Positions 26,945 through 35,223 of a DNA stretch of 64,000 nucleotides are shown here, piece by piece. The notes beneath the pieces were generated by a model. The model did not search any database. It was not told the origin of the DNA and saw only the letters and a program-made list of their open reading frames with translations. Each line of letters opens with the position of its first letter. Position 1 is the stretch's first letter. Source of the stretch: Asaia bogorensis NBRC 16594 (GTDB lineage: Bacteria; Pseudomonadota; Alphaproteobacteria; Acetobacterales; Acetobacteraceae); the NCBI RefSeq assembly GCF_001547995.1, contig NZ_AP014690.1, positions 248,001 to 312,000 of the forward strand, given 5' to 3'. Position numbers and translations under genes: made by a program.

Positions 26945-28389
26945 GCCCTCGCGCCCTGATGTTTCAGGGAACGGGCTCCAATGTCGGTAAATCTGTTCTG
27001 GTGGCTGGTCTGGCTCGGGCGTTGACCCGGCGCGGGCTGCGTGTACGGCCCTTCAAGCCCCAGAACATGTCCAACAATGCTGCCGTAACGCCAGATGGTG
27101 GCGAAATCGGCCGTGCCCAGGCGCTTCAGGCGTTGGCCTGCGGGGTGGCGCCATGCGTGCACATGAACCCGGTCCTGCTCAAGCCGCAATCAGAGCATGG
27201 ATCGCAGATCATCCTTCAAGGGAAGATATGGGGGCAGCGCAAGGCGCGTGAGTATCAGGCGGTAAAGCCTCTTCTGATGCCTGCCGTGCTTGAGAGCTTC
27301 CATCACCTGCAAGCTCAGGCGGATATTGTGCTTGTCGAAGGGGCGGGATCAGCCTCAGAGGTCAATCTGCGCGCCAATGACATCGCGAATATGGGGTTTG
27401 CCGAGGCGGCCGATCTCCCCGTGATCCTGATAGGCGATATCGACCGTGGAGGCGTCATTGCCAGCCTGGTTGGAACGCGCACGGTTCTGCCGCCCTCGGA
27501 TGCCGCACGCATCAAGGGGTTCATCGTCAATCGTATGCGTGGCGATGCCAGCCTGTTTGCTAGTGGCATGAGTTTCATTGCTGAGCATACCGGCTGGACA
27601 CCCTGCGGTCTGGTCCCGTTTTTCCCTGCGATGCGCGAATTGCCTCCAGAGGATACGGGCGATCTGCCCACCGGCTGGCAGGGGGCAGGTACGTGGCGTG
27701 TCGCGGTGCCGCTCATGCCTATGATTGCCAATTTCGATGATATGGATGCCCTGCGCGCCGAGCCAGCGCTGTCGCTGGTCTTCGTGCCGCCGGGTGAGGC
27801 ACTGCCTGTCTGCGATCTGGTCATTCTGCCGGGATCGAAGGCGACGATTGCCGATCTGAATTTTTTCCGGGGGCAGGGCTGGGATATCGATCTCGCAGCG
27901 CATCATCGGCGTGGTGGTCGTATTCTGGGGATCTGTGGCGGGTACCAGATGCTTGGGCGCAGCGTGAGTGACCCGCACGGTCTGGAGGGCGCACCTCAAA
28001 CCCGCGAGGGGCTTGGATATCTCGATATCGAGACCAGTCTGATGCCAGGCAAGACCGTGCGTCAGACAGGCGGCCATCTTCTGCCGTCAGGTGCCGCAGT
28101 TTCAGGTTACGAGATTCATGCCGGGATTACACAGGGGCCAGCCCTGTCGCGGCCCGTATTATGCTTTGCCGATGGGCGGCTGGATGGTGCCTGTTCTGAG
28201 GATGGCCGTGTTCGTGGCACTTATCTGCATGGCCTGTTCGATCAGGCAGCAGCGCGCGCTACATTCCTGTCATGGCTTGGCGCTGGATCCTCCCCGTTCG
28301 ATAACAGGGCCCGTATCGAGACGGTGCTCGATGCACTAGCGGATCATCTTGAGGAGCATGTCGCGATCGATCGTCTCTTGTCGATCTGA
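26941..28389 (+). CDS. cobQ: Cobyric acid synthase
   Basis: Glutamine-dependent amidase of 482 residues that amidates four carboxylates of adenosylcobyrinic acid a,c-diamide. The N-terminal synthetase domain has [17 protein letters not shown] and the PQNMSNN motif. The C-terminal glutaminase domain has catalytic Cys in [10 protein letters not shown] and a late His in GTYLHGLF. The start is a TTG overlapping the cobO stop (TTGA); the first ATG, six codons later, would cut into the beta-strand before the P-loop. Confidence 0.94.
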   Translation: MSPRALMFQGTGSNVGKSVLVAGLARALTRRGLRVRPFKPQNMSNNAAVTPDGGEIGRAQALQALACGVAPCVHMNPVLLKPQSEHGSQIILQGKIWGQRKAREYQAVKPLLMPAVLESFHHLQAQADIVLVEGAGSASEVNLRANDIANMGFAEAADLPVILIGDIDRGGVIASLVGTRTVLPPSDAARIKGFIVNRMRGDASLFASGMSFIAEHTGWTPCGLVPFFPAMRELPPEDTGDLPTGWQGAGTWRVAVPLMPMIANFDDMDALRAEPALSLVFVPPGEALPVCDLVILPGSKATIADLNFFRGQGWDIDLAAHHRRGGRILGICGGYQMLGRSVSDPHGLEGAPQTREGLGYLDIETSLMPGKTVRQTGGHLLPSGAAVSGYEIHAGITQGPALSRPVLCFADGRLDGACSEDGRVRGTYLHGLFDQAAARATFLSWLGAGSSPFDNRARIETVLDALADHLEEHVAIDRLLSI

Positions 28390-28494
28390 CGGATGGCTTA
28401 CGGGGCGCTTTTTCAGGTTGCACGCCGGTATGAAGCCGGAACGCGCTACCGGTGGCCCGTCCGGCACGGGCCATGAGATGCAGAAAACCGGAAT

Positions 28495-28962
28495 TCAGAA
28501 AGCGGGCACGGCCCGTGCCGTTTCGGAAAACAGCATGCGCACGTAGTTCAGCGCGTCGAGCATGACGCCGTTCTCGCGCACTGAATAGGGATCGCCCTTG
28601 ACCGAGAGGCAAACCGTCTCATCGGCGCTGGCAGCGGAAACCTTGGGGAGGTAAACCCGCGAGACATTCTCGAGCAGGTTCCAGACAACTCGGATCGATA
28701 CAGGATCGTTCTGCGCGTTGTCGAGAAGCCCTGTGTCCGTGCCGAGGAAAGAAATGGCGTCGTCCAGACCGTCATTCACGGCGCAATGGGTTTCGCTGTC
28801 ATCGTCAAGCGCGTGCGAAGCGCCATCGAATACCATCTTCGACTCATAATACTCGTGGTGAGAGTCAGAAAAATTGCGAACGAATGCGGCATTCCCCAAG
28901 GAATTATTCCAGCTGTTCACAGTTTCATTATGCAATGTCGAGGGTGGGTTAAATCTGTGCAT
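28495..28962 (-). CDS. Orphan protein of unknown function
   Basis: Protein of 155 residues, acidic, with no signal peptide, membrane segment or motif I recognise. The N-terminal 35 residues are rich in Asn, Ser and His; the C-terminal half (from about DPVSIRVVWNLLENVS) looks like a small alpha/beta fold. A good ribosome site (CGGAGATTGAG) supports the start. It sits between cobQ and a LysR gene read the other way, and its coding sequence is less GC-rich than the cob genes around it, which hints at a separate origin. Confidence 0.7.
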   Translation of the reverse strand: MHRFNPPSTLHNETVNSWNNSLGNAAFVRNFSDSHHEYYESKMVFDGASHALDDDSETHCAVNDGLDDAISFLGTDTGLLDNAQNDPVSIRVVWNLLENVSRVYLPKVSAASADETVCLSVKGDPYSVRENGVMLDALNYVRMLFSETARAVPAF

Positions 28963-29203
28963 CTCAATCTCCGGTCTTGTTTTTTATCGTGGGCCGCGTT
29001 TTCTAGAGAGACATTCGTAAAGGCGGTGTTACCTATTTGGTTCGTTCGGCGTATTTAACGATGTGTAACGAATAAGACTGTTGAGTATCTGAAGTTTCAT
29101 CGTGTTTTTACGATCCTGAGCATCGGCTGAAATGCTGTGTAAAAACAAGGAAAAATTTTGCGACGGATCGTGCGGTTTTTTAGAACGATGCCTGAGGGAA
29201 TCC
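28963..29203. promoter_or_regulatory. Divergent control region between orphan gene and LysR regulator
   Basis: This 241-bp AT-rich gap contains spaced inverted hexamers TTCGTT and AACGAA around position 29041-29072, and several poly-A/T tracts. It is the expected place for LysR binding and two divergent promoters. No site can be assigned firmly. Confidence 0.35.
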
Positions 29204-30112
29204 ATGAGAAAAAAGATAAATTTCAATGGCATGGTTTACTTTATATCGGTGGTTGAGGCGGGGTCGATCTCCGGTGCGGCCCGGACGCTTGGCGTGTCAA
29301 AAAGCGTTATAAGCAAGGCGATTATCGAACTTGAGGCCTTTCTGCAGACCGATCTGCTGATCAGAACGTCAAAACAGATTCTCCCGACCCGGGCTGGCGA
29401 GGTGTTCTACCGGCGCTGCAATTCGGGTGTAGAGGCTATCGAGACAGCTTTTCTCGATACGCAGAATCATGGCTCCATTCCCCAGGGCAAACTCCATATC
29501 CTCGCCAATGCCGCCTATGGGCGATATGTCGTCCTGCCGGTGGTTCATGCCTTCGCCGCACGATATCCGTCATGTCAGATCAGTTTTGCGCTGGGCGATG
29601 ATGTGTCCGAGGCCAAGATGACGTGGTTCGATGTGGCGATACGCACCCGGCCCTTCGACGATCCTTCACTGCATGTGCGACGGATCGGGGGGTATGAGCG
29701 GCATCTGGTGGCGGGGCGTGGCTTTATGGATCAGTACGGCCCGGTGGAGAGTTTCGATCAGCTCGCCCTTTTGCCGTTCATTGGCTATGTCGATGATCCC
29801 GGGCGGGATGGATGGCGCCTGTCTGCCGGGGGTGAGCCCCGCGGTCTGGGATCGAGCCCTTACCTGTCGCTGGGGCCAATCAACCTGATTCTCGAGAGTC
29901 TGATGGCCGGGCAAGGCTATTCGGTCCTGCCGGATTTTCTTTACGATCATCCGAGCGTCGCATCTCAGCTGGTCAAGATCCTGCCTGAGTGGTCAGCCCA
30001 GAGCGGGGATATCCTGGCTTATGCCTACCCGACAAAACAGCGCTCGGCGGCGGTGCGTCTGTTCATCGACTGGATGAGCTGCGCCGCCCATGGGCTGCCC
30101 TTTCCCGATTGA
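29204..30112 (+). CDS. LysR-type transcriptional regulator
   Basis: Protein of 302 residues. The N-terminal helix-turn-helix is clear: FISVVEAGSISGAARTLGVS, then SKAIIELEAFLQTDLLIRT, with PTRAGEVFYRRC ending the linker start. The rest is a periplasmic-binding-like effector domain of the CrgA/DsdC-like subgroup. The ATG after TGAGGGAATCC is chosen over an in-frame start 24 codons earlier. Its divergent neighbour is the orphan gene 241 bp upstream, the usual arrangement for a LysR target; the effector is unknown. Confidence 0.9.
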   Translation: MRKKINFNGMVYFISVVEAGSISGAARTLGVSKSVISKAIIELEAFLQTDLLIRTSKQILPTRAGEVFYRRCNSGVEAIETAFLDTQNHGSIPQGKLHILANAAYGRYVVLPVVHAFAARYPSCQISFALGDDVSEAKMTWFDVAIRTRPFDDPSLHVRRIGGYERHLVAGRGFMDQYGPVESFDQLALLPFIGYVDDPGRDGWRLSAGGEPRGLGSSPYLSLGPINLILESLMAGQGYSVLPDFLYDHPSVASQLVKILPEWSAQSGDILAYAYPTKQRSAAVRLFIDWMSCAAHGLPFPD

Positions 30113-30158
30113 AGGGGGGGGGCAGCGTGGGGCGGTCAGTCGCCCAGAGGGGCGGGGC

Positions 30159-30815
30159 TCAGCGCAGGATCCAGCGATGACGATCGCCTGAGCGCTGCTC
30201 CCAGCCGCGTCTTTCCAGCTCGGGGGTGCTGTGCTCCTCCTCGGGATAGCCTACGCAGAGATAGGCCATGAACTGCCAGTGCGGATCGGCATCCAGAAGC
30301 GGGTTCATATGCGCCGGGTCGAGAATGGACACCCAGCCAAGCCCGACATTATGGGCCTGCGCTGCCAGCCAGAAACCATGAATGGCCATGACCGCCGACC
30401 ACTGGACTGTTTCAGGCATGGTCATGCGCCCCAGACCGCGCCCCTGAGCGGGGTCGGGGTCACAGAAGACGGCAATGTGATGCGGGGCATCTTCAAGCCC
30501 TGCGAGCTTGAGGCGGGCATAGGCCGTGTTATCTGTAGCGCTTCTCGCGGCCAGAGCCTCGGCATTGCGCAGCATGAACTCCTGACGCACGGCCTCGCGG
30601 CGCTCGGGCGCGTCGATGCGCATGAAACGCCATGGCTGGCTGAGTCCCACCGACGGAGTAGCACAGGTCACCGCCAGCAGATGGTCGAGCACCGCTTCAG
30701 GGACAGGGTCGCGCCGGAAATGGCGGACATCGCGGCGCCACTGAAACAACGTGTCGAGCCTGTCGCGAAAATCCTGATCGAAAACCGGCGCACTGGTACA
30801 GGCGGGGGGGCTCAT
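30159..30815 (-). CDS. bluB: 5,6-dimethylbenzimidazole synthase
   Basis: Flavin-destroying nitroreductase-fold enzyme of 218 residues that makes DMB, the lower ligand of cobalamin, from reduced FMN. Family signatures are FQWRRDVRHFRRDPVPE near the N-terminus, TPSVGLSQPWRF, and GLGWVSILDP. The ATG overlaps the cobD stop as ATGA, which fixes the start; a much longer open frame continues upstream inside cobD. The DMB would be used by CobT, encoded 5 kb away. Confidence 0.94.
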   Translation of the reverse strand: MSPPACTSAPVFDQDFRDRLDTLFQWRRDVRHFRRDPVPEAVLDHLLAVTCATPSVGLSQPWRFMRIDAPERREAVRQEFMLRNAEALAARSATDNTAYARLKLAGLEDAPHHIAVFCDPDPAQGRGLGRMTMPETVQWSAVMAIHGFWLAAQAHNVGLGWVSILDPAHMNPLLDADPHWQFMAYLCVGYPEEEHSTPELERRGWEQRSGDRHRWILR

Positions 30816-31813
30816 GAGCATACTCCACAAAACAGGGCGAGCAGGAAGCCGCCCTGTATCAGGCACCCCAGACGGTAGAGTGTGAGGGCGCGGGCAAGAT
30901 CGCGGGTGTCGGCCGTCATTTTCCCATCGCCCATCCAGGAATCGGCAATGACTGTGCCACCATACTGCCTGGGGCCTGCCAGACGCAAAGCCAGCGCGCC
31001 AGCCATGGCTGCTTCCGGCCATCCCGCATTGGGGGAGCGATGGTGGGAGGCATCACGCCATACCGTGCGCAGGGCACCCCGTGTCGAATAGCCCGGCGCG
31101 AAACTCGCTAGAACGAGCCAGAGCGCGGTCAGACGGGATGCCGGGATATTCACGCAGTCATCGCAGAGCGCTGCTGCGCGTCCGAAAGCCTCATGGCGCG
31201 GCGTCATATGGCCGATCATGCTGTCTGCCGTATTGATGGCCTTGTAGGCCACTGCGCCGGGCAAACCGAAAACGGCCAGCCAGAAAACAGGGGCCACAAC
31301 ACCGTCAGAGAAATTTTCGGCCAGACTTTCCGTGGCAGCGCGAACCACGCCGGCGAGATCGAGAGCCTCGGGGTCGCGTCCGACAATCATCGCGACCGCC
31401 TTGCGCCCACCGTCAAGGCCAGCTGCGCGCAGCCCGGTCAGAACAGCCCGTACATGATCATGAAGGGATCGCCCGGCAATTAGTGTACTGGCCGCGCAGA
31501 TTTCGAGGCAGAAAGTGACCGGCATGGGCAGGACGGCACGGGCAAGAGCCTGTGCCCCGATCGTAAGCCCCGTCGGAACAGCGATGATGAGGGCAAGTGC
31601 CAGTAAACCACGCGCCCGGATATCGACGATCGAGCGTTGCCCTCGGGGGGATGACGCGCAGGAGGAGACAACGGGCGGATTGAGCCCCTTATCCAGTGCC
31701 GTGATCAGCCGGCCAATCCATGTTACCGGGTGGCCAATGAGGCGAAACAGGGCGTCCGGATACCCGAACACGCTCTCTGTCACGAGAGCGCAAAGGGTCA
31801 GGAGAAGGAACAT
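30812..31813 (-). CDS. cobD: Adenosylcobinamide-phosphate synthase
   Basis: Membrane protein of 333 residues (CbiB in the anaerobic pathway) that attaches the aminopropanol arm to cobyric acid. Motifs are the N-terminal FGYPDALFRLIGHPVTWIG-like stretch, SLAENFSDGVVAPVFW, AYKAINTADSMIGH and NAGWPEAAMAGAL. The start codon lies only 8 nt from that of the divergent cobC and has no obvious ribosome site; frame continues upstream but antisense to cobC. It is coupled to bluB downstream. Confidence 0.94.
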   Translation of the reverse strand: MFLLLTLCALVTESVFGYPDALFRLIGHPVTWIGRLITALDKGLNPPVVSSCASSPRGQRSIVDIRARGLLALALIIAVPTGLTIGAQALARAVLPMPVTFCLEICAASTLIAGRSLHDHVRAVLTGLRAAGLDGGRKAVAMIVGRDPEALDLAGVVRAATESLAENFSDGVVAPVFWLAVFGLPGAVAYKAINTADSMIGHMTPRHEAFGRAAALCDDCVNIPASRLTALWLVLASFAPGYSTRGALRTVWRDASHHRSPNAGWPEAAMAGALALRLAGPRQYGGTVIADSWMGDGKMTADTRDLARALTLYRLGCLIQGGFLLALFCGVCS

Positions 31814-31821
31814 GGAGCAAG

Positions 31822-32871
31822 ATGACCGCAAAGCATGAGGAACGGCATCATAGCATGACGCCCTGGCCCGCGCATGGGGGCCAGCTGAGCACGTTGGCGC
31901 GTCACTTTCCGCAGGCTCCCACCCCCCTGATCGATCTTTCAACCGGCATCAATCCGTTCGCCTATCCGTTCACCCCGCCCGGGGCGGATGCCCTGTCGCG
32001 CCTGCCTGATCCGGCGGAGGAAGAGGCGCTGCGCTTTGCCGCATCACAGGCTTACGGCGTGTCGCCAGACCATGTGCTGGCGGGTCCGGGCACGCAGATG
32101 CTGATCGGGTTGTTGCCCATTCTGCTCTCGCGGCAGCAAAGGGTAGAGGGTGTTCGTATCCTTACGCCCACCTATAGCGGGCACGAGACCGCGTGGGCAG
32201 CAGCGGGGGTGCCGATCACCTTCATTCCGCATGGTGCATCCCTGCCGATGCCGGGACGAAACATCGTTACAATCATCTGTGCGCCCAATAATCCGACAGG
32301 GCACGTTCTGAGTGCCGGAGAGATAGCCTCTCTCGCCGAAAGTCACGGCCATGCGGACGGGGTGCTGGTCATTGACGAAGCCTTTGCCGATTTCCAACCC
32401 GTCAGTGCAGCGTCCCTGCTGCCGCACAGAGCCCTGATCGTCTGTCGCTCTTTCGGCAAGACCTATGGTCTCGCGGGGGTCCGTCTTGGCTTTCTGCTGG
32501 GTACCCATCCGGTGCTTCATGCCATGCGGGAAGTCATGGGCCCTTGGGCCGTCAACACAGCCGGTTGCCAGATCGGGCGAGAGGCGCTGCTGGACACGGC
32601 CTGGCGCGACTCGATGAGCCTGCGTCTCGCGCATCAGACGCAAATCCTGCGCCATATTTTGCATGATGCTGGCCTGTCATTTGTGGGAGGAACGCTGCTT
32701 TTCAGCCTCTGGCGAACGGCCCATGCCCAGGAGATATGGGAAAGGCTGGCGCAGGCTGGAATACTGGTGCGGCGCTTTGCATGGGATGAAACCTTGCTGC
32801 GTTTCGGCCTGCCTGCGGATGAGGGTGCTCTGACCCGTCTGACCAAAGCGCTGACAAGCCCGGCAAGCTGA
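31822..32871 (+). CDS. cobC: L-threonine-O-3-phosphate decarboxylase-type aminotransferase
   Basis: Class I PLP enzyme of 349 residues of the CobC group, related to histidinol-phosphate aminotransferase. It supplies (R)-1-amino-2-propanol phosphate for CobD. Motifs are [26 protein letters not shown], the cofactor Asp in [11 protein letters not shown] and the PLP Lys in [17 protein letters not shown] second in-frame ATG 11 codons on (31855), preceded by GGAACGGCATCATAGC, is an equally good start. It is divergent from cobD-bluB. Confidence 0.92.
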   Translation: MTAKHEERHHSMTPWPAHGGQLSTLARHFPQAPTPLIDLSTGINPFAYPFTPPGADALSRLPDPAEEEALRFAASQAYGVSPDHVLAGPGTQMLIGLLPILLSRQQRVEGVRILTPTYSGHETAWAAAGVPITFIPHGASLPMPGRNIVTIICAPNNPTGHVLSAGEIASLAESHGHADGVLVIDEAFADFQPVSAASLLPHRALIVCRSFGKTYGLAGVRLGFLLGTHPVLHAMREVMGPWAVNTAGCQIGREALLDTAWRDSMSLRLAHQTQILRHILHDAGLSFVGGTLLFSLWRTAHAQEIWERLAQAGILVRRFAWDETLLRFGLPADEGALTRLTKALTSPAS

Positions 32872-32975
32872 ACGATCCCGATGCGATGGGGCGGGGTTGT
32901 GCAAGGGACTCTCTGTGCCACGAGAGACGATCTCTGATTGCTTCGTGCAAGGGCCGCCGGTATCCTAGGCCCATC

Positions 32976-34079
32976 ATGAGCAATCTTTCCTCTTCCGACG
33001 TGGCTGGGTCGAGCCGCGGCCTTGAACTACGCCCGATCGATCTTGGCGGCGGTGTCGTGATCGAAACGCCGGTTATTCTGGCGCCGATGTCGGGTGTTAC
33101 GGATTTGCCCTTCCGTCAGCTGGCGCGTGATCTCGGTGCCGGGCTGGTGGTGTCGGAAATGATCGCCTCATGGGCCATGGTGCGTGAGAACGAGAACACC
33201 CTGCGTATGGCACGCAGCGCCGAGAACGGCCCCAACTCCGTTCAGCTGGCAGGATGTGACCCCGAGGCGATGGCGCAGGCCGCCAGGATTGCTGTGGATC
33301 AGGGCGCCGACCTGATTGACATCAACTTTGGCTGCCCTGTGAAAAAAGTGGCGGTAGGGCAATCTGCCGGATCCGCGCTCATGCGTGATGAGGTCAAGGC
33401 TGCGGCTTTACTGGAAGCGACGGTCAAGGCCGTTTCAGTGCCGGTGACGCTTAAGATGCGCATGGGGTGGGATCATCAGTCGCTCAATGCCCCGCGTCTG
33501 GCCCGCATTGCCGAAGATGTTGGTATTCGCCTTGTGACCGTCCACGGGCGTACGCGCCAGATGTTTTATAACGGCACGGCAGACTGGCATTTCGTTCGCT
33601 CGGTGAAGGAAAGCGTCTCCCTGCCTGTGATCGTCAACGGGGATATCGTTTCCATCCAGAACGCCCGCGATGCGCTGGCGGCCTCGGGGGCGGATGGTGT
33701 GATGATTGGTCGCGGCTGCTATGGGCGCCCGTGGTTTCTGGCCCAGGTGGCGCAGTCGCTTCGTTCGGGCGAGAACATGCCGGATCCGGACCTCGAGACA
33801 GAGAAAGCCATCGTTCTGCGCCATTACGGGATGATGCTGGACCATTTCGGCGAGCGTCCCGGCCTGCGTCTCGCCCGCAAGCACGTCTCCTGGTACTCGC
33901 ACGGCCTTCCCGGTTCAGCCGCGTTTCGTGCCAGCATCAACAAGATGGATACAGCGCAGGATGTGATCGACCACCTCACGGCGTTTTACGACCAACAGAT
34001 CGCCAACGGGGTCGTGCGCGACCGTGAAGCCACGCATCAGCGCCCCGATTCCGGCGATGCGGTTGAAGAAGCTGCCTGA
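32976..34079 (+). CDS. dusB: tRNA-dihydrouridine synthase (DusB/NifR3)
   Basis: Flavoenzyme of 367 residues reducing uridines in tRNA. It shows [22 protein letters not shown], the catalytic Cys in [17 protein letters not shown], the RTRQMFYNG motif, and the FMN phosphate loop [13 protein letters not shown]. The start used is the ATG 30 codons into a longer frame, matching the family N-terminus. In Alphaproteobacteria this gene (nifR3) typically leads ntrB-ntrC-ntrY-ntrX, and the rest of that block follows here with losses. Confidence 0.95.
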   Translation: MSNLSSSDVAGSSRGLELRPIDLGGGVVIETPVILAPMSGVTDLPFRQLARDLGAGLVVSEMIASWAMVRENENTLRMARSAENGPNSVQLAGCDPEAMAQAARIAVDQGADLIDINFGCPVKKVAVGQSAGSALMRDEVKAAALLEATVKAVSVPVTLKMRMGWDHQSLNAPRLARIAEDVGIRLVTVHGRTRQMFYNGTADWHFVRSVKESVSLPVIVNGDIVSIQNARDALAASGADGVMIGRGCYGRPWFLAQVAQSLRSGENMPDPDLETEKAIVLRHYGMMLDHFGERPGLRLARKHVSWYSHGLPGSAAFRASINKMDTAQDVIDHLTAFYDQQIANGVVRDREATHQRPDSGDAVEEAA

Positions 34080-34193
34080 ATGACGCGTTCGCTGCATCAT
34101 GATGCGTCCTTGTATTCTGGACTCCTGCATTCTCTGAATGAGAAAGATCTGACCGCGCCTTGCCCTACCGGTTCAGGCCAGTCGGGCGCATGA
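34080..34193 (+). CDS. Possible 37-codon remnant ORF at the ntrB position
   Basis: The ATG directly follows the dusB stop (TGAATG) with a GAAGAAG stretch just upstream, and the frame runs 37 codons (MTRSLHHDASLY... to GQSGA). It occupies the place where ntrB begins in related genomes. The sequence is too short to compare by eye, so it may be a vestige of ntrB or a chance frame. Confidence 0.25.
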   Translation: MTRSLHHDASLYSGLLHSLNEKDLTAPCPTGSGQSGA

Positions 34194-34221
34194 TGATCGC
34201 AACCGTGTCAGTGCGCTCCTG

Positions 34222-35223
34222 ATGCCGCACGATCGCGCCTCTCCCGGCATGCTTTCTGAAAATGCAGAGCCAGATTTCCGAGGCGCGGCAAGCGTTGCGC
34301 CTCATGCCTTGAAGCATCCCGCACCGGCCAGTCTTGGTTTTGACGGGCAGTCTGAAGCGGTCCGACAATTGCGAGATCGGCTTGATGCCTGCCCGCCATC
34401 GCTCGACGCACTCATGCTGTGCGGTGAGGCAGGCAGCGGCCGAACAAGAGCTGCACGTTATCTCTGGGTGCAGTCTGCCCGACCGGGGCGCTTCGTGCCG
34501 GTCATTGACCGCCTTTCCTTTGAAGAGGCTCTGGCGGATCAGGCTGGGTGCCTGTTCATCGGTGAGATCGGCCTTGTGGAGCCAGGCCTGCAAGCCAGTC
34601 TGCTTTTGCTGTTGTGCAATAAACCGGCCAATGAACGCCCGGTGGTGATCTGCACCAGTACATGGGCGCCTGCGCGCCTTGTGCAGGATCGCCGCATGGA
34701 TGAGGCCCTGGCGACCCTTTTGAGCCGGCACTGTGTCACCGTTCCGGCCATGCGGGAGCGCCACGACGATATAGGGGCGCTTTGTGCCGTCTGGGCCGAA
34801 CAGAATGGCGGAGAGGCGGTTTTTCATCCGGATTGCGCCGCCTGGCTGGCCCAGCAGGACTGGCCCGGTAATTTCCGCCAGATACGCCAGCTTCTGTCTC
34901 ATGCTGCGCAATCCAGAGCGGGCGGGGTCGTGACGGCGGCGCGTCTTGCTGCGCTGCATCGTGTGGACACAACGGCAGATGCCGCCTCTTTTCAGGGGCT
35001 TCTGGCGCGTTATCTTCCCTCCATGCTCGATCTTGAAAGCGATGTTCAGGGGTCGCTTCATGCCCGCGTGCTGGCAGAGGTCGAGCGACCTTTATTCCGC
35101 CTGGTACTCAGAGCGACAGAGGGCAATCAGATTAGGGCGGCTGCCCTTCTGGGGATCAATCGCAATACGCTGCGTAAACGGCTGCAGCTTTTAGGCATCG
35201 AGACAGGGCGCACACGGTCATGA
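34222..35223 (+). CDS. Degenerate NtrC-like protein without receiver domain
   Basis: Protein of 333 residues that aligns in outline with the AAA+ and Fis-type parts of NtrC. The receiver domain is missing. Walker A reads GEAGSGRT (Arg for Lys), Walker B reads GCLFIGEIG (Gly for the first Asp), and the sigma54-contacting GAFTGA loop is absent. Sensor-II region WPGNFRQIRQLL and the C-terminal helix-turn-helix (NQIRAAALLGINRNTLRKRL) are kept. It is coupled to ntrY by ATGA. It probably still binds DNA but is unlikely to activate sigma54 promoters; it may be a repressor or a decaying gene. Confidence 0.75.
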   Translation: MPHDRASPGMLSENAEPDFRGAASVAPHALKHPAPASLGFDGQSEAVRQLRDRLDACPPSLDALMLCGEAGSGRTRAARYLWVQSARPGRFVPVIDRLSFEEALADQAGCLFIGEIGLVEPGLQASLLLLLCNKPANERPVVICTSTWAPARLVQDRRMDEALATLLSRHCVTVPAMRERHDDIGALCAVWAEQNGGEAVFHPDCAAWLAQQDWPGNFRQIRQLLSHAAQSRAGGVVTAARLAALHRVDTTADAASFQGLLARYLPSMLDLESDVQGSLHARVLAEVERPLFRLVLRATEGNQIRAAALLGINRNTLRKRLQLLGIETGRTRS

